From Marivivens sp. (lineage in GTDB: Bacteria; Pseudomonadota; Alphaproteobacteria; Rhodobacterales; Rhodobacteraceae), in NCBI GenBank assembly GCA_024642115.1, contig JAHEBU010000011.1, positions 1 to 64,000 of the forward strand: 64,000 nucleotides of DNA, read 5' to 3'. The position numbers and the translations under genes are program-made. The first letter of the stretch is position 1, and each line of letters opens with the position of its first letter. The notes below the pieces were generated by a model. The model worked only from the letters and a program-made list of their open reading frames with translations. It did not search any database and had not been told where the DNA came from. This document shows positions 25,441-33,918 of this stretch, piece by piece.

Positions 25441-26565
25441 TTATTCATGCTCCATCGAACGTTGCGCGTTCGGTTCCCAGGCTTCAATGGGTTCGTCCCG
25501 ATAGGCCCGCAGGATCTCGGCATACAGACGCGGCATCGAATATCGGCTCTCGTAAAGAGCCCGGCAGGCCGGGCGCATTGCACGCAGGGTTGCGCGGTCA
25601 AGCGTTGCCAGCCGCCCGGCCAATGCCTCGACGGAGAGTGAATAGCTCAATCCTTCCACTCCCTCATCGAAAAGCTGTTCCATCCCGGAACGTTGCGAGA
25701 CCACCACTGGTGTGCCGTTGCGCAGCGCCTCGGGGATTACCAGCGGCAGCCCCTCCCAGCGCGATGACACCACAAGCGCATCGGCCGAGCGATACCATCG
25801 GTCGATCTCATCGCGCGGCACCCAACCGATAGCTTCGACACCATCGGGCAATTCAACTTCCCCGCCGTCGCGCACTGCGCTGCCGATCAGGTGCACCTTC
25901 AGATTCGGGCGCTGTTTTCGCGCCTGCTCCATGGCCGCAACCAAAATGTCGAGGCCTTTCTGACGATCAAACCGACCCACGAAAAGCAAGTTCAGCGCGT
26001 CGGGATCTGCATCGAAACAATCGCCGTGCCCGGCGCTGACAACATCCGGAACCGCATTCTCGATAAAGGCATGACGTCCGCGATAGCTATGGATTTTCGC
26101 CGTTTGCAGGTCGTTACGCGAAATGTTGACAACGAGATCGGCATGACCGCTCAGCCGCCCCTCTACCGCCCGCACGAGGCGCTGCTTGATCCCGGAATAC
26201 TGATCGCCCGCCCAACAATGGGCAATATACAACAGCCTTGGACGGTTTTTGCGCCCGCGACGCAGCTGTGTCGCCGCCAACGCCAAAAGCGAAAAGGTCG
26301 AGTGGAACACCACGACATCCGGGGCCTCTCGCTTGATCGCCTTGCCCACCGCGCGGATCTGGTTCCAAACTCCGGTAAGGCCGCGCTTGCCCAAACTGTA
26401 AGTCTGCACCCGCGTATCACCTTCCATGATGGCCGCATGCTCTGACGGCATCAGGAAGATTTGCGTCGCCTCCTCAGGACTCATCCCAGCGAGGTATTTC
26501 TGATAGACCCCGACACCGCCCATAGCCGTTTCGCAGGTGTGAAGGATCTTGAGCGGTGCTGTCAT
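25441..26565 (-). CDS. GT4-family glycosyltransferase
   Basis: This 374-residue GT-B enzyme has an N-terminal CETAMGGVGVYQKYL acceptor loop, LLFVGRFDRQKGLDIL at the start of the donor domain, and the E-x7-E motif in SSRWEGLPLVIPEALRNG. It is similar to GT4 enzymes of capsule and exopolysaccharide clusters. It lies between the epimerase gene (70 bp upstream) and the spike-base gene (48 bp downstream). The sugar transferred is unknown. Confidence 0.88.
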   Translation of the reverse strand: MTAPLKILHTCETAMGGVGVYQKYLAGMSPEEATQIFLMPSEHAAIMEGDTRVQTYSLGKRGLTGVWNQIRAVGKAIKREAPDVVVFHSTFSLLALAATQLRRGRKNRPRLLYIAHCWAGDQYSGIKQRLVRAVEGRLSGHADLVVNISRNDLQTAKIHSYRGRHAFIENAVPDVVSAGHGDCFDADPDALNLLFVGRFDRQKGLDILVAAMEQARKQRPNLKVHLIGSAVRDGGEVELPDGVEAIGWVPRDEIDRWYRSADALVVSSRWEGLPLVIPEALRNGTPVVVSQRSGMEQLFDEGVEGLSYSLSVEALAGRLATLDRATLRAMRPACRALYESRYSMPRLYAEILRAYRDEPIEAWEPNAQRSMEHE

Positions 26566-26635
26566 GGCTGAAATCGCTCCATCGGACCTGTTGATGAGGC
26601 ATCGCAGCCTGAACTCTCTTCCCGCACCAACGAGG

Positions 26636-27628
26636 TCAAACGAATTCGCCTTTGCCCACCGATTTCCACTCTTCGAGGCTTGCCCTCAAGCGGTCGCGTG
26701 TCTCCAGACCCGCCCCCTCGGCCCATCCCGGCAAAATATTTGTCGAGACCATCAACTTGTCTATCCGATCTGGATGAATGCCCAGATTGGCCACCGAAAG
26801 GGGGCGCAGTATCGCTGCCGCCGTCTTTAGAACCCCGGCCGGAAGCGTATAGGCCTTGACCTGCGGATAGGCGACCTCGCGGAAGGTTTCGACGATTTCC
26901 TCAATCGTATAGCGGTTCGAGAAGGCGCCATTGAACAGGATGAACTTGTCTTGGCGCGAGCCCGCATCAAGGAGCCAGCTGACCAGATCGCCCACGTAGA
27001 TGCAGGACTTGATCGTATCCTTGCGCCCAGGATAGAGGAAAAACCCCTTTTTCAACATCCGTGCGAGCCGGGTAAAATTGCCGCCCTCACCCGGGCCAAA
27101 AACGACAGCCGGACGCGCGATGACGAGCTTGCGCCCATCGTCTTCGGCCAGCCAGTCAAGGTGTACCTGCTCGGCCATGAATTTCGAGCGACCGTAATCC
27201 GAAACCGGCGTCGGCGGGGTGGTCTCGTCCTTGGCGACTTCGTCAGGGCCGTAGATCGAGATCGAACTGGTAAACACGATGGATCGAGTCTGATGGCGCC
27301 GCGCGAAACGCGTTATCCCGATCCCACCCATCACATTCGTATCATAATATTCCCATGGCTCATGACCTGGTGTGGTATGGACCGCCGCAAGGTTGAACAG
27401 GACCGGAACCGCCTCACCAAGATCGAGATGGTCGAGCGCACGCACGTCATGCTGCAAATATTCTACCCCTTCGATTGACCGCTTGGGCGCCCGGATATCG
27501 ACGCAGACGATACGCTCGAAACCCTCGGACTTAAGCCTCTCGATGAGGTGCCCCCCGATAAATCCTGCCCCCCCAAACACCACAATTAGCTGCGACTTGT
27601 CCGAAAACACCAATTCAGAAGTTGTCAT
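26636..27628 (-). CDS. NAD-dependent nucleotide-sugar epimerase/dehydratase (extended SDR)
   Basis: The 330-residue enzyme has the extended-SDR NAD-binding loop GGAGFIGGHLIERL near residue 18, the catalytic TSSISIYG and YGRSKFMAEQ (YxxxK) motifs, and a substrate domain ending in a basic C terminus. It probably epimerises or dehydrates a nucleotide sugar for the polysaccharide. The ATG at 27628 has a good AAGGA ribosome site; an ATG at 27652 lacks one. It is the first gene of the minus-strand polysaccharide cluster, so the cluster promoter should lie just upstream. Confidence 0.87.
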   Translation of the reverse strand: MTTSELVFSDKSQLIVVFGGAGFIGGHLIERLKSEGFERIVCVDIRAPKRSIEGVEYLQHDVRALDHLDLGEAVPVLFNLAAVHTTPGHEPWEYYDTNVMGGIGITRFARRHQTRSIVFTSSISIYGPDEVAKDETTPPTPVSDYGRSKFMAEQVHLDWLAEDDGRKLVIARPAVVFGPGEGGNFTRLARMLKKGFFLYPGRKDTIKSCIYVGDLVSWLLDAGSRQDKFILFNGAFSNRYTIEEIVETFREVAYPQVKAYTLPAGVLKTAAAILRPLSVANLGIHPDRIDKLMVSTNILPGWAEGAGLETRDRLRASLEEWKSVGKGEFV

Positions 27629-28124
27629 GTTCGTCCTTCGTTCAGAATTCATTTTGGCGGGGCAATCCTTCCGTTTTCAACGGGACAGATTTGCAGAACT
27701 TATGCAGCCATTTTCAGTTGCATTAAGGGGGGAGCCGCCGGGACCCATGTTCGGTCGGTCGTTGGTGTAAGTCTAGAGCCATTGTGAATTGCCCCTGGTT
27801 TACTTGAGACTTATGACTTGATTTCAGGCAATTGCCACTCTGCGCGTCGTGTGGGGCCATTCCGGATTGTCTTGTTTTCGACTTCAAAACGTGTGCTGCG
27901 GTAGACCTTGGAAGTTTCGTGCCGTGCGCATTGTCCGCTTCGATCTGCGCTAAGCCAGTTGAATGATCCAGCGCATAGCGGCAACTCATCGAGGGTCACG
28001 ACCATGCTGTGAACTTTCGGGACGCTGTGGAGGGCGACGCCGATCGCCGAAATCCTTCGATCCACTGGTCCATGTGGTTCAGCCCGCAGGTGCCGATCCA
28101 GTGTTCAGAACAGGTTCGGAAAAA
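27629..28124. other. Intergenic region with insertion-sequence debris, no confident gene
   Basis: Several overlapping frames exist on both strands (for example 27811-28065 on the minus strand), but none has a convincing start or family. The sequence runs directly into an IS3 remnant on the right. It probably contains the promoter of the epimerase gene and decayed mobile DNA. Confidence 0.5.
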
Positions 28125-28425
28125 GACCTCGCGATGCGCGCCCTGAACATGACCTTCCACTGCCCAGCAGGCGAATACAGGTATTCGCCCATCGGGGCTC
28201 TGCGCAGGCCGCCACATGGATGCATCCAGCACGCTGACAGGGGCAGCCAATATTGTTCACGCGATTATCAGAAAATCCTGCGCAAACATGGGCCGACAGC
28301 GTCGATGACAGGCAAATGGAGGTGTAATGACAACTCGGCCGTCGGCCATCTCAGCCCGGTCGCGTTCGAAAAGAGGGCCAGGTTAGCTTGACGACCAGTC
28401 CACGAAACCGGCAGCAGCTCACTGA
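28125..28425 (+). mobile_element. Degenerate IS3-family transposase remnant
   Basis: The plus strand contains KDLAMRALNMTF, then HADRGSQYCSRDYQKILRKHG and GKWRCNDNSAV, then directly HLSPVAFEKRA. These are pieces of an IS3 (IS51/IS2-like) orfB product with an inserted stretch near 28165 and a large deletion between NSAV and the C-terminal SPVAFE motif. After the stop, GTCCACGAAACCGGCAGCAG (about 28401-28420) resembles the terminus of this IS group. The element is inactive. Confidence 0.72.
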
Positions 28426-28617
28426 TACGCGTTCGTACTTGACCGAAATCTAACCCATCGACATTCTGTCCGGAAAGTAAGTCGACCGCGGACCATTTTG
28501 CAAAAGAATTTCGCGATTTCAAAAACATACCGCTGCCTCGGAGGCTGGCACTTGGATTTTTCGGTTGTGTTTTAAAAAGCCTCGCGGGCATGCAGCAAAT
28601 GATTTGCGGCAAGCGAT

Positions 28618-30075
28618 ATGTACCATTTCACTTGGGGGCGTCACCAGTTGATCACACCAGTTCTTCTCTGTGGCGGTTCCGGGACACGGCTTTGGCCGAT
28701 TTCGCGCAAGAGCTACCCCAAGCAATTCGTGCCTTTGACGGGCGAACAAAGCCTGTTTGCCGCCTCTGCGGCGCGGCTGAGCGGGCCGGAGTTCGCGGCA
28801 CCCGTGGTCGTCACGGGGTCGGATTTCCGGTTCATCGTGACCGAACAGTTATTGTCGGCCGGAATCGATCCGGGGACGGTCCTGATTGAACCTTCGGCCC
28901 GCAATACCGCCCCTGCAATCCTTGCCGCCGCGCTGATGCTCGCCCGGACTGATCCGGACTCGCTGATGCTGGTCGCCCCCTCGGACCACGCGATCAGTGA
29001 TCCGGCAGCGTTTCGCGCAACTGTGACCCGGGCGGTCCCTGCTGCGCGGTCAGGTCGGATCGTGACGTTCGGCATCACGCCGACCCATGCCGAAACAGGC
29101 TATGGATGGCTTGAACTGTCACAGGCCGTCGTGGCCGATCCCGTCCCCCTGACCCGATTTGTGGAAAAGCCCGATGCGGCGACCGCCGCGCAGATGTTCG
29201 GGGCGGGCAATTTCCTTTGGAATGCGGGCATCTTTCTGTTCACCGCGTCAACGTTCATCGCGTCGGCCGCTGAACATGCGCCTGATCTGATGGCTCCGGT
29301 CCGGCAATCCGTGGACAAGGCGCGGCCGGACCTGGGGTTCCTTCGTCTGGACCCCGAGGCGTGGAAGGCGGTTTCTTCGATTTCGGTCGATTACGCGGTA
29401 ATGGAGCGGGCCACCAACCTGTCGGTTGTGGCATATGATGCAGGGTGGAACGATCTGGGCGGCTGGGATGCCGTCGCCCGCGAAATGGGGGCGGATGCGC
29501 AGGGCCTGTCGTCATCGGGGGCCGTCACGGCGATTGATTGCCGCGATTCGCTGTTGCGGTCTGACAGCGACGGGGTCGAACTGGTGGGCATCGGCCTGAC
29601 CAACATCATCGCGGTTGCCATGGACGACGCCGTTCTGGTCGCCGACCGCAGTCGCGCCCAAGAGGTCAAGATCGCCGTCGAACGCCTGAAATCAAAAGGT
29701 GCACCGCAGGCCGAAGCCTTTGCCCGCGACCACCGCCCCTGGGGCCATTTCGAGACGCTGGCGCTCGATACCCGGTTTCAGGTCAAGCGGATAGTCGTCA
29801 AACCGGGGGCGGCCCTGTCCTTGCAAAGCCATCACCATCGGTCCGAACACTGGATCGTCGTCTCTGGCACGGCCCGCGTGACGGTGGACACCGAAGTGCG
29901 GCTCCTGTCCGAAAACCAGTCCGTCTATATTCCGTTGGGCGCTGTCCACCGTATGGAAAACCCCGGCAAGGTCCCGATGGTCCTGATCGAGGTCCAGACT
30001 GGCTCGTACCTGGGCGAGGACGACATCATCCGCTACGAAGACGTCTACGCCCGTGGGCCGGGGGCCAAGGGGTGA
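28618..30075 (+). CDS. manC: Mannose-1-phosphate guanylyltransferase / mannose-6-phosphate isomerase
   Basis: This 485-residue type-II enzyme makes GDP-mannose. The N-terminal nucleotidyltransferase has the signature LLCGGSGTRLWPISR and the FVEKP motif. The C-terminal cupin isomerase part shows RPWGHFETL, then QSHHHRSEHWIVVSGTARV with its metal-binding histidines. Family members usually start at the equivalent of the TTG at 28648, which follows a GGGGG stretch; the ATG at 28618 adds ten residues. It lies on the opposite strand from the polysaccharide cluster but probably supplies GDP-mannose-derived sugars to it. Downstream are remains of a phosphomannomutase gene. Confidence 0.93.
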   Translation: MYHFTWGRHQLITPVLLCGGSGTRLWPISRKSYPKQFVPLTGEQSLFAASAARLSGPEFAAPVVVTGSDFRFIVTEQLLSAGIDPGTVLIEPSARNTAPAILAAALMLARTDPDSLMLVAPSDHAISDPAAFRATVTRAVPAARSGRIVTFGITPTHAETGYGWLELSQAVVADPVPLTRFVEKPDAATAAQMFGAGNFLWNAGIFLFTASTFIASAAEHAPDLMAPVRQSVDKARPDLGFLRLDPEAWKAVSSISVDYAVMERATNLSVVAYDAGWNDLGGWDAVAREMGADAQGLSSSGAVTAIDCRDSLLRSDSDGVELVGIGLTNIIAVAMDDAVLVADRSRAQEVKIAVERLKSKGAPQAEAFARDHRPWGHFETLALDTRFQVKRIVVKPGAALSLQSHHHRSEHWIVVSGTARVTVDTEVRLLSENQSVYIPLGAVHRMENPGKVPMVLIEVQTGSYLGEDDIIRYEDVYARGPGAKG

Positions 30076-30234
30076 AGATCACGATCTGCCTGACGGTCTG
30101 ACACCTCTTCCACAGGCGTGCGGATCACCCATTGCTCTCCGGTCCCACCGTTCCACGGGGCCAAAGAGGATCCTGCATCCCGCTAGCTTTGCATTGGCGG
30201 CCCTTGCGGTGGCAGGGACATCCAGACCTATGGG

Positions 30235-30586
30235 CAAACGCGACATGGTGATCGTGGCAGCGCCGTTGATGATTTCAGCGCCCGCCGGGACCTTGGCCGA
30301 CGACAGGCCGACCGACACACGGACCCAGACCAGCGCTGCGGTTCTTCGGGGCCTGTCCAAAACCGAGGCGAAGCGCGCTGATTTCCCTGCCCCATTCGGA
30401 ACTGAAACTGCGATAGACCGGACACACTGATTGCGCGGCGAACTTTCGGACGGTTCCATCCTGGATCTCAGGCCCATTGGCAACGCGCCCGAATTCAGGA
30501 TCTACGCCAATGCCGCATAACCCAATCAGGCGAAAGATCTGCGGCGCCGGATGATGAACGCGGTGGCTGTCCAACTGACCGGCTGA
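30235..30586 (+). pseudogene. Decayed phosphomannomutase (ManB) C-terminal remnant
   Basis: A single plus-strand frame downstream of manC reads SAAVLRGLSKTEAKRADF...AIDRT, then TGA (30428), then LRGELSDGSILDLRPIGNAPEFRIYANAA, then TAA (30518), then NQAKDLRRRMMNAV and a final TGA at 30584. The L-R-x-x-G-N-A-P-E-F-R-x-Y motif is the phosphate-binding loop of domain IV in alphaproteobacterial phosphomannomutases. The catalytic N-terminal domains are absent and two in-frame stops break the rest. The manC-manB order is common, so this is a degraded partner gene. Confidence 0.7.
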
Positions 30587-30652
30587 CCACCGTTTTGACA
30601 GACGCCACGATGGACCACGGGCCGCCGCTAATCCAGTCTTTTCCCCAGATCG

Positions 30653-31534
30653 TCACGGTTCCAGAGGGATGACGTCAACGGCTTGTTCGCTGGTCTGTTC
30701 GCCCGCGATGCGCAGGATGCCCTTGATCGGGGCAACGTCGAAATAATCGCGCCCGCGGGCGACAACGATATGATCGGTCCCGGCGGCGATGCCGTTGGTG
30801 GGGTCGTATTCGATCCAGCCCACCCCCGGCCCGGCCCAAGCCATCACCCAGGCATGCATCGCGTCGGCCCCCTCCAGCCGGGGCTTACCGGGCGGGGGCA
30901 GGGTGCGCAGAAATCCCGACACATAGCCCGCAGGCACACCCACTGCCCGCAGGCAGGCGATCATGATATGGGTGTAGTCCTGACAGACGCCATGCCGGGC
31001 AGCAAAGGCATCGGACGCAGGTGTGTCCACCTCGGTTGCATCGGGATCAAAGGTCATGTCGCGGTGCAGGGCCGCGCCAATTGTCTGAACGGTCGCTTCG
31101 GCGCTCATCCCGGGATGGACCAGGGCGCGGGCATAGGTGGTCATTGCCGGATCGGGCCGCACCCGGGGCGAGGGGGCGGTGAAATGACCCGGGGCATCGG
31201 GGGCGATGGTCTGCACATCGGCCACCGCGCCGGCCATCCCGGACAGGGCGGTGTGGCCCCGCGACACCGATCGCAGCGGTCGGCGGTCCACCCGCGCATG
31301 AAGCGTCAGCGCCACCTCGTCATAAGGGTGACGAAAGGCGAATTCGGTCACCGGATTGCCAAAGAAATCCACCCGGTCCGACCGTTCGGACGGGGGCGGC
31401 TGGATGTCAATATGACCGGCGATCAGGCGCTGTTCGGCAGGCAGGTCGCGGGGCAGCAGGCGGACCAGATGGCGGCCCCCTGTGGCAGGATTGGCATAAT
31501 CGTAGGTAATCCGCAGGGTCACGTCATAAATCAT
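30653..31534 (-). CDS. Transglutaminase-family protein
   Basis: The 293-residue protein has an N-terminal beta domain (about residues 1-95, Bact_transglu_N type) and a transglutaminase-like core. The catalytic triad is visible as Cys in HGVCQDYTHI, His in DAMHAWVMAW and Asp in IEYDPTNG. It probably cleaves or forms amide bonds in the cytoplasm, as no signal peptide is seen. Its ATG overlaps the stop of the ATP-grasp/alpha-E gene (ATGA). It is the last gene of a four-gene operon that recurs in many bacteria. Confidence 0.88.
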   Translation of the reverse strand: MIYDVTLRITYDYANPATGGRHLVRLLPRDLPAEQRLIAGHIDIQPPPSERSDRVDFFGNPVTEFAFRHPYDEVALTLHARVDRRPLRSVSRGHTALSGMAGAVADVQTIAPDAPGHFTAPSPRVRPDPAMTTYARALVHPGMSAEATVQTIGAALHRDMTFDPDATEVDTPASDAFAARHGVCQDYTHIMIACLRAVGVPAGYVSGFLRTLPPPGKPRLEGADAMHAWVMAWAGPGVGWIEYDPTNGIAAGTDHIVVARGRDYFDVAPIKGILRIAGEQTSEQAVDVIPLEP

Positions 31535-33915
31535 AACAAATACGCATCGCTCAGCAGGCCGGACAGGGACAGGATATCGGCTCTGATCTCGTTTAAAGCC
31601 TCGGTGTCCAGTGCTGCGGACGTCATCGTGGCGACCTGCGTTTCGACCCGCAGGGCGCTGCGGACGACCTCGGTCATGGGACGGTCCGGGCCTCCGGCCA
31701 GCGCCTCGGCCTGAGAGCGGATTTCGGTCAGATGGAACAGCACCGACCGGGGGTTCTGGGCGTCCAGCGCCAGCAGGTCCACCACGCTGTCGCGGGTGGC
31801 CATGACTGGATAGCGCTGGCGATGGGTCATGATGCTGTCGCCGATCTCGATGGCCAGATCCAGACTGCCCTGCGGCGCGTCCGGATCGGCAAAGACGGCC
31901 AGCACCTCGGCCATGGTGGCGGCCCGCTCCAGCGACCGACCGATGGTCAGAAACCGCCACGACGGGCCGCGGTACATGTTTTCATGCACAAGTCCGGAAA
32001 ATCCCGCGATCTTGCGCAGAAAGACCCCCATTGCCCCGGCCGCATCGTCGCCGGGGCTCAGCTTCCTGGCGATCCGGCGCATGGATTTGTCCAGATCGGC
32101 CAGTGCGGCCCAACCATCGACCGAAAAGCGGTCGCGGATCTGGCCCGCGCTACTGACCGCGCCCGACAAGGTCGACATCAGGCCATCGGGCAGGGCGTCC
32201 GACGGATCGACGCCATACACCTCGAGGAATTCGGTGATCCGCTCCATCAGGTCATCGGCACTCCGGTCAGCCAGACGACCGTGCCAGGCGCGGGTCAGAC
32301 GCAGCAGGCCCTCGGTCCGCTCCACATAACGGCCGAGCCAGAATAGATTGTCGGCGGCGCGACTTGGCAACACTGGACTTTCGGCACGGCGGAACGGTTC
32401 CGACGGCGGCGCGAGCATGGATTCCTGGGCGACAGGACCATCGCCCACCACCCAGACATCGGCCACCGAACTGCCCGCCCGCATGGCGATGGCGCTGGCG
32501 TCCGACGACGTGCCGATGCGGGCGAACCCTCCGGGCATCACCTGCCAACCCTGTGGAGTCCGGGCCAGGAACACGCGCAGCGACATCGGGCGAGGCACCA
32601 AAGCGCCGTCTTCATAGACCGGAGCGGTCGACAGCGTGACCAACTCCTGCCCGACCAACCCGGCCGCATTGGCACTCAGCCATTGATCCAGATCGCCCGT
32701 CGCGCCCTTCAACTTCCCGGCCAGAGCATGTGGTCCGTCAATTTCAAACGGCAGGCGAGTGGCCAGCGCGGGACCGATCAGCATCCGCTCGGCATTGGCG
32801 CGGACATGGGCAAGCTCTGCTTCTTGCCCGCACCACCATGTGGCGATGTTGGGCAGGGCCAGCGGCGCACCGGTCAGATGTTCAGCAATATTGGGCAGGA
32901 ACGCCATCAGCGCCTGTGTCTCGATCACGCCCGCGCCCAGCGCGTTGACCATCGTCACCTTGCCCGCCCGTATGGCACCGTTCAGACCGGGGGTCCCGAT
33001 CTGGCTCGATTCCTCCAACTCGAGAGGGTCGGCCCATTGGGCGTCCAGCCTGCGCCAGACCACGTCGATGGGGTCCGGCCCGGTGATCGTGCGCACCTTC
33101 AGGACGCCATCCTCGACCGTCAGGTCGCCGCCCTCCAGCAGGGTCAGACCCATGTAGCGGGCGATATAGGCATGTTCGTAATAGGTATCGGTCATCGGCC
33201 CCGGCGACAGGATGCCGACCTTGCCACCCTCGGGGCCGCGCAGGCCGCCCAATGCATCGCGGAACGACCGGAAAAATCCGGCCAGACGCTGCACGTTGGC
33301 GCTGCGATAATGATTGGCAAACACACGGGTGGCGGCCACCCGATTTTCCAGCGCAAATCCCGCGCCCGACGGGGCCTGCGCCCGGTCGCCCAGAACCCAC
33401 CAGCGGCCATCGGGGCCACGGCCGATCTCGAAGGCCAGAAAATGCAGGAAATGTCCGCCGCGCGGGGTGACACCCACCATCGGGCGCAGCCATTCCGGGC
33501 TTTCAGCGATCAGGGCGGCGGGAAGCAGGCCATCGGCCACCAACTGGCCGGGGCCATACAGATCGGCCACTACCTGTTCCAGCAGATCTGCGCGTTCGGT
33601 CAGGCCCCGGGCAATCTCGGCCCACTCGCTCTCTTCGAGCAGGATGGGAAGGGGGCTGAACGGCCAGTCGCGGCCGGCGGGGCGCGTCTGGCCGTAGCTG
33701 CGGAAATAAACGCCCGCATCGCGCAGATACTGGTCGCCCCGCGCGAATTTCTGGTCGATTTCTTCGGGGGTGCGCGCCTCCAGATGTGCGATCAGATCGG
33801 CCCAGACCGGGCGCATCTGCCCTGCCGCATCCAGCAACTCGTCCGGCACGCCGGGCAACGGGCGATAGCCCGCCAACAGGCGTCCGGACCGCAGCTTGGC
33901 GCGGCTTTCAGGCAT
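31531..33915 (-). CDS. Circularly permuted ATP-grasp protein fused to alpha-E (DUF403) domain
   Basis: The 794-residue protein joins two parts that are often separate genes. The N-terminal ~480 residues are a circularly permuted ATP-grasp type 2 domain (COG2308-like), with the conserved segments SPGPMTDTYYEHAYIARYMG, then VDVVWRRLDAQ and GKVTMVNALGAGV. From about residue 490 the alpha-helical alpha-E domain (COG2307-like) begins with PSRAADNLFWLGRYVERTEG. ATP-grasp enzymes activate carboxylates for ligation to amines, so an amide or peptide ligase is predicted. It lies 3 bp after the DUF2126 gene and overlaps the second transglutaminase gene. Confidence 0.9.
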   Translation of the reverse strand: MPESRAKLRSGRLLAGYRPLPGVPDELLDAAGQMRPVWADLIAHLEARTPEEIDQKFARGDQYLRDAGVYFRSYGQTRPAGRDWPFSPLPILLEESEWAEIARGLTERADLLEQVVADLYGPGQLVADGLLPAALIAESPEWLRPMVGVTPRGGHFLHFLAFEIGRGPDGRWWVLGDRAQAPSGAGFALENRVAATRVFANHYRSANVQRLAGFFRSFRDALGGLRGPEGGKVGILSPGPMTDTYYEHAYIARYMGLTLLEGGDLTVEDGVLKVRTITGPDPIDVVWRRLDAQWADPLELEESSQIGTPGLNGAIRAGKVTMVNALGAGVIETQALMAFLPNIAEHLTGAPLALPNIATWWCGQEAELAHVRANAERMLIGPALATRLPFEIDGPHALAGKLKGATGDLDQWLSANAAGLVGQELVTLSTAPVYEDGALVPRPMSLRVFLARTPQGWQVMPGGFARIGTSSDASAIAMRAGSSVADVWVVGDGPVAQESMLAPPSEPFRRAESPVLPSRAADNLFWLGRYVERTEGLLRLTRAWHGRLADRSADDLMERITEFLEVYGVDPSDALPDGLMSTLSGAVSSAGQIRDRFSVDGWAALADLDKSMRRIARKLSPGDDAAGAMGVFLRKIAGFSGLVHENMYRGPSWRFLTIGRSLERAATMAEVLAVFADPDAPQGSLDLAIEIGDSIMTHRQRYPVMATRDSVVDLLALDAQNPRSVLFHLTEIRSQAEALAGGPDRPMTEVVRSALRVETQVATMTSAALDTEALNEIRADILSLSGLLSDAYLL

Positions 33916-33918
33916 GTG

